Of a DNA stretch of 64,000 bases, positions 1 to 10,841 are shown one piece after another. Position numbers and translations under genes: made by a program. Under the pieces are notes generated by a model. It worked only from the letters and a program-made list of their open reading frames with translations. It was not told the DNA's origin and searched no databases. Origin of the DNA: Phlebotomus papatasi (Eukaryota; Arthropoda; Insecta; Diptera; Psychodidae). Position 1 is the first letter of the stretch. The number at the start of each line of letters is the position of its first letter. The DNA is taken from NCBI RefSeq assembly GCF_024763615.1, contig NC_077223.1:36642627-36706626 (forward strand), read 5' to 3'.

Positions 1-388
1 TAATATCCGGGATATTAGAATTTACCATCCGGTTATTAGAATTTACTATCCATGCAATAGATTCTACAATTTTTGACAGTCCGATTTAATATCTCGTTTG
101 CTGGGTGACTTTTTTACTATCCGGCCATTAGAATTTTGTATGGAGGATGGTAAATTTTACCATCCACATTTTTCTCGGTGTACCACAAGCTTATCTGGGA
201 TTATCACTGGTTTGTCTTATTGGCCCTGTTTTCATATTTACTCAAATTCCATAATCGTTTTCTTTTGAAGCCTGTGCTCCACAATTTGTTTTTGTCACAA
301 AAAGACTAACTCTTTTCCGTAAGTTTCTCACGACGCTTTTTTTATTTTTTTTTATAATTCTTTTAATTTCATGTTTTTTTTATTTTTA
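1..388. other. AT-rich DNA with short inverted motifs
   Basis: No gene is visible. The first 180 bases repeat variants of TTAGAATTTACCATCC and its complement (for example GGATGGTAAATTTTACCATCC near 133-165). This suggests the end of a small inverted-repeat element cut by the window edge. Confidence 0.3.
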
Positions 389-1490
389 AACGCTCTCTAA
401 AATCGTGTGAAAAATACCCACAGCGCTAACAAAAACCATACCTAGAATCGTTTGCAAAACACGCACAGCGCAAGCATAAAACGCTATCCGAAATCGTGTT
501 TAAAACACGCACAGCACGATCATAAAATAGTTAAGAATGCGCTTAAAAATACGCACAGATCAATCATAAAACGACTAAGAATGCTCTTAAAATCACGCAC
601 AGCTCAATCGTAAAACGTTTAAGACTGCGCTTAAAAATACGCACAGACCAATCATAAAACGTTTAAGAATGCGCTTAAAATCACGCACAGCTCAATCGTA
701 AAATGGTTGAAAATGCGCTTAAAATCACGCACAGCTCAATCGTAAAACGGTTAAAATGCGCTTGAAATCACGCACAGCTCAATCGTTAATCGGTTAAAAA
801 TTCTCTTAAAATCACGCACAGCTCAATCGTAAAACGGTTAAAAATGCGCTTAAGATCACGCACAGCTCAATAGTAAGACGGATAAAAATTCGCTTAAAAT
901 TACGCAGAGCTCAATCATGGAACGGTTTTAAGCGTAATCTTAACCGTTTGTTATTGAGCCGTGCGTGATTTTAAGCGCATTCTTAACCGATTTACGATTG
1001 AGTTGTGCATGATTTTATGCGCATTTACCGTTTTATGATCGAGCTGTGCGTGATTTTAGGCGAAATTACCGTTCTATGATTGAGCTGTGCGTGATTTTAA
1101 GCGCAATATTAACCTTTTCTGCTTAAGCTGTTTTTGTTTTAGAGCGAGTAATAAACGTTTTATGCTTAAGCTGTGCGTGTTTGTAGGCGGAATATGAACC
1201 GTATTGTATTTGATCTGTGCGTTTTTTAAGCGGAATATCAACCGTTTTGTGCTTAAGCTATTTGTGTTTTTAGGCGCAATTTTAACCGTTTTATGCTTAA
1301 GCTCTTTGTGTTTTTAAGCGGAATAATAATCGTTTTATGCTTAAACTGTGCGTGATTTTTAAGCTTAATATTAATCGTTTTGTGCTTAAGATGTGCGTGT
1401 TTTTACGCGAATTATCTGCCCGTTCATGCTTGATGTAAGCATATTCTCAGCACAATCTTGCCCGTCTTATGCTTGAGCTGAGTATTTTCA
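389..1490. repeat. Foldback element with tandem-repeat arms
   Basis: From about 389 to 925 a unit of about 43-44 bases repeats roughly a dozen times; its core is CACGCACAGCTCAATCGTAA followed by AACGGTTAAAAATGCGCTT. From about 930 to 1490 the same unit repeats in reverse complement (GATTTTAAGCGCATTCTTAA, then ACCG...GAGCTGTGCGTG). The two arms meet with almost no spacer near 925-930, so the whole block can fold into one hairpin. Copies near the centre are most alike and outer copies are degraded. This is the architecture of foldback (FB-type) transposons; no coding sequence is present. Confidence 0.8.
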
Positions 1491-2115
1491 TCACAATTTT
1501 ATTTAACAAATAGAGATAAAACCTTAAAAATAGATCAATTTCATAACTGAAAATAGCAACGGACCTTCTAAAATGTGAAAATTTTTTATGCATATTATAT
1601 CGTAATCCATACAATATTTATATAGTTTGGAATAGAATTGACAATAAATGTTATTATCGTAATAATTATAGTGATTCACTTAAAAAGTGCAGTTTCATTT
1701 CATTTACAAAACATAATCTTTACCTTGCACTTCAAAAAAATATATCGACAGTCATTACCATTCAATTTAATACAGTAAATTTTTATATGTTTCACGAAAA
1801 TTTAATAAATTTCATGAAAATTTCATAAATTTAATGAAAAAAAACATTTAAAAAACGAATGTGACAATGACAACAATCGTAAGAGTACTTTTCGAGATAT
1901 CCCTAAAAAACATGTTTTTTGGTCACCCTTTAACGGTTTAGACAATAAATTGCACGGTTTCGTATATAAATAAATAAATTGTACTATCGTATTTGTCGTA
2001 CCAAAATTAGGTAATATGCAAAGTTTCATAAAGAAATTTATTCCGATGGCCCGAGTACTTTCCTTGTCACGGTAATTTTGTCCTCCGAAAAGATCTTTTA
2101 AGATCTTTTAAGAGT
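1491..2115. other. AT-rich spacer, no gene seen
   Basis: Low-complexity AT-rich sequence with repeated AAATTTCATGAAAATTTCATAAATTT near 1800-1840. No convincing coding or RNA feature is seen. Confidence 0.4.
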
Positions 2116-2159
2116 TTAACTCTTTCGTCTCCTATGGAACTCTGGGTACTCTGAAAGAA

Positions 2160-3225
2160 ATAATTTGCAAAAGGGTGTAAAAGGGTGCAAAAATCGATTA
2201 ATTTTGGAGATGAATTTAGAATTAAACGAAAAATTTGCAATTGGGTGCAAAAATTTGCAATTTAGCAAATATTTGCCAATTATTGCCTCCCTTTGTAAAT
2301 TTTTGCAAATTTTTACCTCCGAATGAGCACTATAGTAGCGCAATCTGTGGTGAAACACTACAAATAGAATTTAGCATTCTTGTCTGCCGCATTAACACAA
2401 AATCGACGTACACATACTCTCAATGAAAATGTTAATTGCACTTTTCAATTTTCACTCCACTACCACCGTAGACACTTTTTTTTTTAGAAACTGTTCACTT
2501 TATCTATTATTTACCTAATTTATTAGCAAATTTTGCCCATTTTTGCGCATTTAAACACTCACATTTGCAAGAATTTTTGTCGTCGGACTATTACTGAATG
2601 AACCATCCAACATGTCAAAAATTTTTGCATTGGGATGCAACCTCGCGAACAAATCCTTCAAATATTTCACTATTTAGGTCTTTTCGTCACAAAATATTTG
2701 TCACATAACACTCCATAGACCTGAGCAAACTTCTGAACCACAAAATTTCATTTTCCCAAAAAAATGTTTGTCAATTTTCCTGCAAAACACTGCTCAATTT
2801 TCACCTTATTTCTGTCGGCACCGTGTTTTTGTGAATCACAACACAAATCTCTAACGTTGGAGCTTTTCCTCCCATTTTCCACTATTATATTTATTGAGAA
2901 AACACGCGAAAACTATCACCACTTTGCGAATTAACAGCACTGTGAATTATTATTTTGTCTGCCATTTGACAATTCTGTGAGCGACACTGGAACTGGAAGC
3001 CACTGGAAATTGCTTATTTTGCCGCGTGCAAAATGGCAAACTTTTGCACCCTTTTGCATCCTTTTACAAAACAAAGTTTATTGAATTCGAATTGACCAAA
3101 AAATCGATTGAAATTAATCGATTTTTGCAAAAAAGTCGATTGGAGCCAGGGTTACTACCCTTTTTGGTTAATTACATGGAGTAGGTGTTCTCCTTTTGCA
3201 TCCTTTTGCAAATTATTTTTTTCAG
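2160..3225. mobile_element. Foldback-like insertion with TTTGCACCC arms
   Basis: The left arm (about 2160-2330) reads AATTTGCAAAAGGGTGTAAA and then AAGGGTGCAAAAATCGATTA. The right arm (about 3010-3225) carries the complement, with TTTTGCACCCTTTTGCATCC and a TAATCGATTTTTGCA block at 3113-3127. The centre (2340-3000) has no arm repeats and no gene. Two host-element segments flank it, so it appears to be a later insertion. Confidence 0.5.
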
Positions 3226-3954
3226 AGTACCCATGGAAACAACAATTTTTTTTAGACTATCTAGAATCGATAAAAATCCGATTCTTCTCGATAATTACAA
3301 ACTATAAGGATGTCCAAATCTAGGATATTTTTTGCAGGATCCCAATTAACTCCTGAGCTTAGATATTTTTGGTCAAAAATCGTGAATTTTCGATTTTCTG
3401 CTTCCTTGCAGATATCGTGACTTTTTTCATATTTCTAGACCAGAATAAGGAAAAACCTCTCGGGGCCAATAAGTATGATAACTAACAATTACATAAATTC
3501 GAAAAACATTTTTTTCTTAAATTTTCAAAAAAAACTGTTCAAACTTTATGGGTACTCTCGTCCCCAAAAATTTAGAGGTCAAATGTAAGGTTATCCCGCC
3601 AATGCCCGCCATTTGCTTTTTGACACCAACCTGGTAAGAAAATTTCAAGCGGGAGCGATATTTTTGCAAATATGGCCGATAATTTTGACATTTGGCAGCG
3701 AGGGAGATTGTTTTCAGGGAAGTTTTTCCTATTCTTCCTGATTTTGGTGAATTCTGATTGTCCAGGAAGTGTCTTTTATGCTTTTGAGAAAGCATAATGT
3801 GTCTACAATAATATCGTGTTGAAAGAAATGTGTTTTAAAGTGTTTTTGTGTGAAATATGTTGAGGAATCTGTTGGCAAGCAGGAATTTGGTGTAGAGCCC
3901 GGCGCACAGAGGGTTTCGGCGGCGGCGCCAGAAGTTTTAAAATGGTTCAGCGGC

Positions 3955-3978
3955 GGCTGGCGCGCCGGCGCGCCAGCC
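3955..3978. repeat. Perfect 24-base GC palindrome
   Basis: GGCTGGCGCGCC is followed directly by its reverse complement GGCGCGCCAGCC. It sits in the left GC-rich arm of the 6.2 kb composite and contains two AscI-type GGCGCGCC sites. The right arm at 9490-9515 has related GGCGGCGCGC palindromes. Confidence 0.8.
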
Positions 3979-4027
3979 GAAGCAGTTGGCGGCGGCGCGC
4001 CAAGCGCGCCGATTTTTTTCTTCATTT

Positions 4028-5450
4028 TATTAACACTAAACCTACCAAGCCCGGTCAAATTGACCTTTTGGACATATATCTAATATTTACGTAGACTAGA
4101 CGTTCAATTGCCACTACCTTAAGTGCATGACTTTTCTTAATATGTCCATATGATATATTTTTGAGTATTTGTTTTTTATTTTGTTTTGTCCTTTTCGAGA
4201 AACTTTTTCATGTGCTCTACCTACCACGACCGGTCAATTTGACCGATTTGACATAGGTAATCACCTACTATATACTATCACCTACTTTCACTCTTGGATA
4301 TTTTAGAGAGGCCCCTAGAGTCCATTTCATCTATTTACAGCAAAGAGAACCAACCCCTCCCTCCCCCGTTAGTAAAAGATCAGTCAGAAGGGAAGAATTC
4401 GTTCTGATTTATTTTTTGACCAAAGTAATAGAACTAGCCACTCAGAATGTTCTGACAACCCCCCCAAAAGTTAATGCAAGGAATCCAAATACAATATGGA
4501 TTTTCTTTTCATCCCACTCCTTCACCTCCAGAAACCATTCTTTTGGAAATATCTCAAAAACTAATTCATCGATTCCTTTCATTTTTGGATATGTTTTAGA
4601 CGGACATTTCGTTCTCAGACACTAATTCTCTCTGAAAATTCCTTCAGGGGTTTTGCAAGGTCAGTGGTCAATTGGTACTTAGGAATCAAATCAATGCTTA
4701 GGAAATTGGATTTTCGACGGATTTGGGCAAAATTTCATTTATTTTGAGAGATCTAAAAATCTTGTATAAGCCTAAAGCACTTTTATTCAGTTTTAGAATA
4801 TTATAGAACAACTAAAATAGTTTAAAAATACTGACCTTGAAATGAACTAGACTTTGTGAAAAACTTATGAAAAAACCGTTATAATTTGTGTTTTTTGATA
4901 GGGTTTTTACCTAAAAGAAAAGAATAGATCCTTATCTACGCGAAGTATTCTAAAAATTAAGGATCAAAATTGTGAATTAGTTAAGAATTTCACGTACCTA
5001 TATTTTGTTAACACTAAACCTACCGAGATTTTTCTATACCTATTCCTACCATACCCGGTCAAATTGACCGATACTGATGAATGCTATCAGAGACAATACT
5101 ATCACCTACTTTCAGTCTGGGATGATTTAGGGAGGCCCCTAGAGTCCATTTCATCTATTTACAGCAAAGAGAACCAACCCCTCCCTCCCCCTTAGTAAAA
5201 AATCAGTCAGAGGGAAGAATTTTTTTCTGAATTATTTTTTGGCCAAAATAATAGAGGTAGCCACTCAAAATGTTCTGACAACCCCCCCAAAAGTTAATAC
5301 AAGGAATCCAAATACAATATGGATTTTCTACTCATCCCACTCCATCGCCTCCAGAAACCACTCTTTTGGAAATATCTCAAAAACTAATTCATCGATTCCT
5401 TTCATTTTTGGATATGTTTTAGAGGTAGTCAAGGCGGACATTTCGTCCTT
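4028..5450 (+). repeat. Direct duplication of a TTAACACTAAACCTACC element
   Basis: TTAACACTAAACCTACC occurs at about 4028 and again at about 5009, in both cases followed by a CGGTCAAATTGACC palindrome. A second, clearly homologous block runs from about 4300 to 4620 and from about 5128 to 5420 (offset about 823), including GAGGCCCCTAGAGTCCATTT and the same spurious 50-residue reading frame. The copies differ by scattered substitutions. TTAA at the start of each unit suggests TTAA-targeted elements, but matching right ends were not found. Confidence 0.5.
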
Positions 5451-5520
5451 AGGCACCAATACTCCCCAAAACTTCTTTCTTTCAAGATCATTAAAAAAAA
5501 TTAAAAAAAAAAGAGCAGTA

Positions 5521-7890
5521 CTTTATTAAAAGCGGTCAGTAAAAAATGAAAAGCGGTCAGCAAGAAATTAAACATGATCAGTAAAAAGTAAAAAGTGATC
5601 AGTGAAAAATAAAATATGGTCAGTAAAAAATTAAAAATAAACAGTAAAAAATACAATTTGATCAGTAGAAAATCAAAAGTGGTCAGTAGAAAATAAAGTG
5701 GCCAGTAAAAAATTAAAAATTAGCAATTAATAATAAAATGTGGTGAGTAAAAGATAAAAAGTGGCGAGTAAAAAACTACTATTGATTGGTTAAAAAAAAA
5801 TAAAATTTGATCAGTAGAAAATAAAATGTTATAAATAGAAAATAAAAAGTGGTCAGTAAAAAATTAACAATGTTCAGTAAAAAATTAAAAATTATCAGTA
5901 AAAAATAAAATTTGATCAGTAAAAAATAAAGAGTGATCAGTAAAAAATAATAAGTGGTCAGTTAAAAATTTAAAATGAGCAGTAGAAAATAACATTTGAT
6001 TGGTAGAAAATAAAGTGGTCAATAAAAAGTTCAATAAAAAACAACAAGTGGTCAACAAGAAATTGAAAATATTCAATTCCGTAAGAAATTGGTCAGCAAA
6101 AATTAAAAATGTGCAGTAAAAAATAAAATGTGGTCAGAAAACATAAAAAATGGACAATAAAAAATAAAAAGTGGTCAATAAAAAAATAAAAATGAGCAGT
6201 AATTTTCTTTATTTTCAAGTGAAATTTCGCAAATCTTGAGCCTAAAGGAGACTTTAATAGGGTGTAAAGTATGAGGCCTCTATCTCTCATAGTTTCCAAG
6301 GGTTTGCGGAATCTTTGTTTTTTTCCATTTTGTTTTTTTCCAATTTTTCTTTGGAATCTTTGTCTTCGGTAACCTTTGTTTTTTGGAAACTTTGTCTTTG
6401 GAAATCTTGTCTTTTATATATTTTAAACAAATATATTTTATTAAATAAAATAATGATATCACAATGGTGTTTTTTGAAGTTTTTAGTTTCGTCCTTCAGG
6501 TCAAAGGGAAATTTTCTGTGTTTTGGAAAGCTGTCAGAATCGTCTGTCGGGTCGGGCCAAAGGAAAATTTTGTTTTGGGAAATTTTTAGTTTCGTTATTT
6601 AGGGCAAAGGGAAATTTTCTGTGTTTTGGGAATTTACCAGTATCATCTGTCGGGGCAAAGGGAAATTCTCTGTTTTGGAAAATTTTTAGTCTCGTCCTTT
6701 GGAACAAGGGTGTTTTGGGAAGTTAACAGTATAACCTATCGGGACGAAAGGAAATTTTCTGTTTTTGGGAGGTTTTTAGTTTCATACTTTGGGGCAAATG
6801 GAAATTTTTTGAGAAAAAGGAAATTTTTGGAAATTTATAAAATATACTTGTGCAAAATTTGTTACAGACAAAATTTCTGAAAATTGTGAAAAATGTATGA
6901 AAGACAACATTTCCAAAGACAAAGTTTTCAAAAAACAAAAGTTACCGAAGACAAAGATTCCAAAGGGGGAATCTTTGGGAAAAACAAAAGTGTAAATAAC
7001 AAAATGGAAAAAACGAAGATTCCCGATCCCGAAGGAAATGCACCACTATAAACTGATTTAGGATTATCACTGGCCGCTGACCAATTTATATTTTTTACTG
7101 ACCAATTATAATTTTTTACTGACCAAATTTAATTTTTTACTGACCACTCTTAATTTTTTACTGACCTCTTTTAATTTTATGTTGACCACAATTCGTTTTT
7201 TACTGACCACTTTTAATATTTTACTGACCATATTTTATTTATCACTGATCACTTTTACTTTTTTGCTGATCAATTTTGATTTTCTAATGATCAAATTTTA
7301 TTTTTTAGTGACCAATTTTTATTTTCTACTGCTTGTTTTTAATTTTTTACTCACCAAATTGTATTTTTTACAGACCACTTTTAATTTTTTACTGACCAAT
7401 TTTAATTCTTTACTGACCACTTTTAATTTTTTACTGACCACATTTAATTTTTTACTGTTCATTTTTAATTTTTTACTGGCCAATTTTTATTTTTTACTGA
7501 CCACTTTTCATTTTGTACTGACCAATTTTTATTTTTTACTGCTCGTTTTTAATTTTTTACTGACTGATTTTTATTTTTTACCAACCACTTAATTTTTTAC
7601 TGACCTCTTTTAATTTTTTGCTGACAAATTTTTATTTTTTACTGCTCCTTTTTAATTTTTTGCAGACCACTTTTTAGTTTTTACTGCTTTTTTAATTTTT
7701 TTGCTGCTCATTTTTAATTTTTTGCTGATCAACTCGAATATATCTACTGATCAATTCGAAGTTTTTACTGACCAAATTTAATCTTTTACTGACAAAATTG
7801 AAAATTTTTGCTGATTATTTCGAATTATTTGCTGATCAAATTTGATTTTCTGCTGACCACTTTTGACTTTTTACTGACCATTTGGTTTTT
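5521..7890. repeat. Second foldback: about 21-base tandem arms, satellite core
   Basis: The left arm (5521-6200) repeats AGTGGTCAGTAAAAAATTAA about thirty times. The right arm (7075-7890) repeats the complement TTAATTTTTTACTGACCACT. Between them a shorter inverted pair (about 6300-6420 and 6905-7010) is built from GGAATCTTTG, TCTTCGGTAAC and TTTTTTGGAAACTTTGTC. The innermost part (6484-6830) is a direct satellite with a period near 100 bases, seen as TTTTTAGTTTCGTCCTT-like starts at about 6484, 6587, 6687 and 6777. This makes three nested layers of repetition. Confidence 0.75.
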
Positions 7891-8188
7891 GCCAAAAAAA
7901 AAAAATATTGAAATTATGGACCCTTTTTTGGAATATTTTCCTTACAATGAACATCAATATTGACTAAATTAAAATATATTTGTCGTTAAGAAATAGAAAA
8001 AAAGATCTTCGACAAAGTAGTAGGTAAAGAAGTAAATTTCCTATCGAAATATATAAACTAGATCATTTTTCCATTTTCGTGAGCAAAATGTAACAACTTA
8101 TGCCATGCTTTGACACTACCCCAGCAAATTTTTGGAAACTCCACAAAATCATCTCATAGAAAATTGCTCGAAAATAACATTTTTTAGA
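7891..8188. other. AT-rich spacer, no gene seen
   Basis: AT-rich sequence between the right foldback arm and a TA-flanked element. No coding or structured feature is recognised. Confidence 0.35.
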
Positions 8189-9260
8189 TAGGGGAAGTGC
8201 TTATAATTTTGGACAGTCTGCTTATAAGCATCGAAGTTCCAAGTTTGAAGTTCGATATTTTCTATACTAATTGACATTTCTTGTTACTCTCTTTTCAGAA
8301 GGGTTGTTTAGAAACTTAGCAAACTATTTATCGTCTTATTTTTATTAAAATTAGTTTTAATACGTTTAAAAATGAATTGATATGTAGAGATGAATTTGAC
8401 TCTTATTTTGGACAACTTGTTTATTAATTTGTCCAACTTGGCTGTAAATTTGGACAGCTAATCCACCTCAACAGGATGCCCATTGTTCTTCATTTGATGA
8501 ACCAATCTTACCAAGTCCTCTTCCTGTTCATGTAAGGGAAACGTAGAATGTCACATGAAGCTCGGAAACTTTCCATATCATTCATTAAAGTGAGTTGACT
8601 TCGATACTCCAAGTACGTGCGGAGTCGCTCATTCCCTGACCTTCCCGGGAGCCTTTCAAGGCATTTTTCGCTACATCTCTTTCGTAGAGATGATGCTCCT
8701 TTGTTTCTCCAGGCATTTGTCCAACCTAGTCATCACAAAAGCTAAAACTTCACGAAATTTCGTGAGAAAAACACCTGTCCAAAATAAGAACCATCACCTC
8801 ACTGGTGAATGTCTTAAAAAATTTCCCATTTTTAACACGAAAAATATAATTCACAAGGCAAATCTCACTTCAGGTCAAATGTACAAATCATCAGTAACGT
8901 GAATCAACACAATATTCAATGAATATTCAATAATATCACTCAAAAACAGCGAACAAACTTTGTTAGTACTTCACCAAAACTAAATAAGACTGAAGTAAGC
9001 CACGAAGTTCTGTCATATTTCTCGTAAGCAATTGCTCACACTGAATTTTCAACAAAGCAATTTCAACTCAAATCATATTCAAATTTTAACGTATTTAGTG
9101 TTAAAATCTTTCAAAAAGAACAAATATTTAGATAGAATTAATTATTCATCAAATATTGGAATAAAAATCCATCATTTTAATCAATTTATTTTTAGTGTCC
9201 AATGTTATCCTCAAAGTGTCCAAAATAAGAAACTGGACAAAATTATGAGCCTTTCCCCTA
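8189..9260. mobile_element. TA-flanked non-autonomous element, about 1.07 kb
   Basis: The left end TAGGGGAAGTGCTTATAATT at 8189 is matched by the right end, whose complement is TAGGGGAAAGGCTCATAATT, ending at 9260. The sequence TTTTGGACA/TGTCCAAAAT recurs inside. TA at both ends fits Tc1/mariner-type insertion. No transposase reading frame is seen, so it is probably a MITE or a deleted derivative. Confidence 0.6.
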
Positions 9261-9457
9261 GAGGAAAATGATCTTCAGTAAAGTTCTATAGCGTTAAATT
9301 TTCTATAAGAATCTTCTAATTACATATCACTCGGGTTTGCATAAAACGCATAAACAAAAAAAAACAATCTGAAAAACAAAAAATTATGTTAAACAAAAAA
9401 AGAACAGTCTGAAAAACAAAAAAACAAAAATTTATGTAAAAAAATAAAGTTGCAGTG
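9261..9457. repeat. A-rich simple repeat
   Basis: Short tandem copies of CTGAAAAACAAAAAA and TTATGTTAAACAAAAAAA lie at about 9365-9445, just before the GC-rich right arm. No gene is seen. Confidence 0.5.
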
Positions 9458-9929
9458 TGGCGCCTACTGGCGCTGCGCCGAGTTATTCTTGGCGGCGCGC
9501 TCGGCGGCGCGCCTCAAAAATTTTTAGGCGGCGGCGGCTAAGAAAAAAGTTTGGCGGCGCGCTAAAAACGGCTAACAGTCGGCACGCGCCGGGCTCTAAT
9601 TTGGTGTCTTCTTCACCACTTCCTGGACATCCCACAAGATACTGGTCAATAATTCACCTTGTTTTAGTGATCAACATTGTAAACGAGTCATTTGACACGC
9701 AAAAATTATTCACAAAATTGATATTATTAGCTTTTGGAAAATTCAAGTTTGTCTCCTTTTCGTTCTTTTGGGGACGAGAGTACCCATGAGTTTTCCAATT
9801 TCCCAGAGGCGGAAAATATTCTTTCTCTACAAAAGTATCATATTTGACCACTAAGACTTACAATAAAGTGAGTTTTACTGAAATTCGTTCGCTGGATATG
9901 TTGTGGTCCGGAAAGAGTAAACCATTGCC

Positions 9930-10550
9930 ACGCCTAAAGGCCAAAGGGTCAGAGATAAAGACTGAGACCTTTGAAGGACACCCTGGGACCATAACTGTTT
10001 TGCATTTTTTTTTTTAATTTCCAGATATGTCTTAGAGATTGTCCTGGCGGACATTTTGTCCTGATACGAAAATCCCTTTGAAACATTCCTAATACCGGTT
10101 TTCAAGGTCAAAGGTCAAAAAAGCTCTAAAGGGCGCATTTCTCAATCGAATTGTCTCATGTTTGGGCTCGTTGGAAAGGCCTTAGAATTCCTGACAGGTC
10201 TAAACCGATTCCAATTGCTTATAAACCGGTTACGAACCGGTTATGAACGGCAATTGTTCCGGTTATGGAACCGGTTATGTGGAACCGATTATGAGCCGCA
10301 ATAGTATTTATTCTGAAATTCAATTCGCCTAATTTATTTCAGGCGATCTTTTGAGTGATTTTCAAATCGGTTGTGAATCGGTAAATTATGCGAAAGTCCT
10401 TTTGAGGCATGCCATCTAAGTCACGAGTCCGAGCATTTCGCAAAGTATGCGATGCTTTGGCGCCCATTTTAATTACAGCGCCACTAGCGGCGAATGACCA
10501 AGTCGATGGTTTTGAAAACTGTAAGCTTAACACCCGGAACACCTGAGAAT
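9930..10550. repeat. Interspersed repeat with GGCTCGTTGGAAAGG core
   Basis: The block CAAGGTCAAAGGTCAAAAAA, the core TGTTTGGGCTCGTTGGAAAG at about 10153, and CACGAGTCCGAGCATTTCGC at about 10423 recur elsewhere. Matches are at 43671-43800 and 49270-49385, and a related start is at about 42240-42450. This copy also has a short array of AACCGGTTATG units (10205-10290). It appears to be an old dispersed element; no protein is recognised. Confidence 0.45.
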
Positions 10551-10841
10551 TTGTATTTAATTCTAGAAATCTTACAAAACCTCTCTTGCCAGTCAGTCAT
10601 ATCTTACGTACTACAATGCTCATAAACATTGTGTCTTCATTATAGTCTCAAATAAAAGTTTCCTGGTCATTTTAATATAAAATTATCAAGAAATTGCACA
10701 CACGCACAATTTTTGGAATCAAATTTCAAATCTTCCAGAACGGAAAGGTCAGAAATCAAGTCAGCACAAAAAAATCACACATTGCAAAAAAAAACTGCCG
10801 CGTGATGAAATTCGAAACCGAATATTTGATAAAGCACTTAC

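Larger units (their letters stand above)
3548..9787. repeat. 6.2 kb inverted-repeat composite with GC-rich arms
   Basis: A perfect 22-base inverted pair lies at 3548-3569 and 9766-9787 (core GGTACTCTCGTCCCC). Further in, TGTCCAGGAAGTG (left near 3760, right near 9620) and TAGAGCCCGGCGC (left 3893-3905, right near 9587-9599) recur in the same inverted order. Each arm then enters a GC-rich GGCGGCGCG block (3900-4015 and 9458-9600), the only strongly GC-rich DNA in the region. Other repeats fill the interior. This is consistent with one very large foldback that has since acquired internal insertions. Confidence 0.6.
2120..9917. mobile_element. TTAA-flanked MITE split by nested insertions
   Basis: The intact relative at 58053-58290 lies between two TTAA sites and has CTCTTTC/GAAAGAG ends. 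Here the left end (TTAA then CTCTTTCGTCTC) is at 2116-2131. The middle part, including AAAAATCCGATTCTTCTCGA and CTATAAGGATGTCCAAATC, is at about 3225-3400. The right end (GATATGTTGTGGTCCGGAAAGAG) is at about 9895-9917, followed by TAAA. I infer that one copy of about 240 bases was opened by a foldback (2160-3225) and then by several kilobases of other repeats. TTAA flanks are the signature of piggyBac-type insertion, but no transposase is present. Confidence 0.5.

Noticed and set aside
3729..4083. Overlapping frames on both strands with Ala/Gly/Pro-rich parts
   Set aside because: They run through the GC-rich palindromic arm, and the composition explains the residues. No start or splice context.
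4416..5529. Two similar small frames (about 70 and 96 residues)
   Set aside because: Similarity reflects the DNA duplication. Substitutions are not concentrated at third codon positions as far as I can see.
5521..6190. CRISPR-like array
   Set aside because: Repeats are about 21 bases without unique spacers and form an inverted partner array. The DNA is eukaryotic.
7179..7592. 137-residue plus-strand frame rich in Leu, Phe and Thr
   Set aside because: It is the translation of the TTTTTTACTGACCA tandem arm of a foldback. The hydrophobic look comes from the repeat unit.
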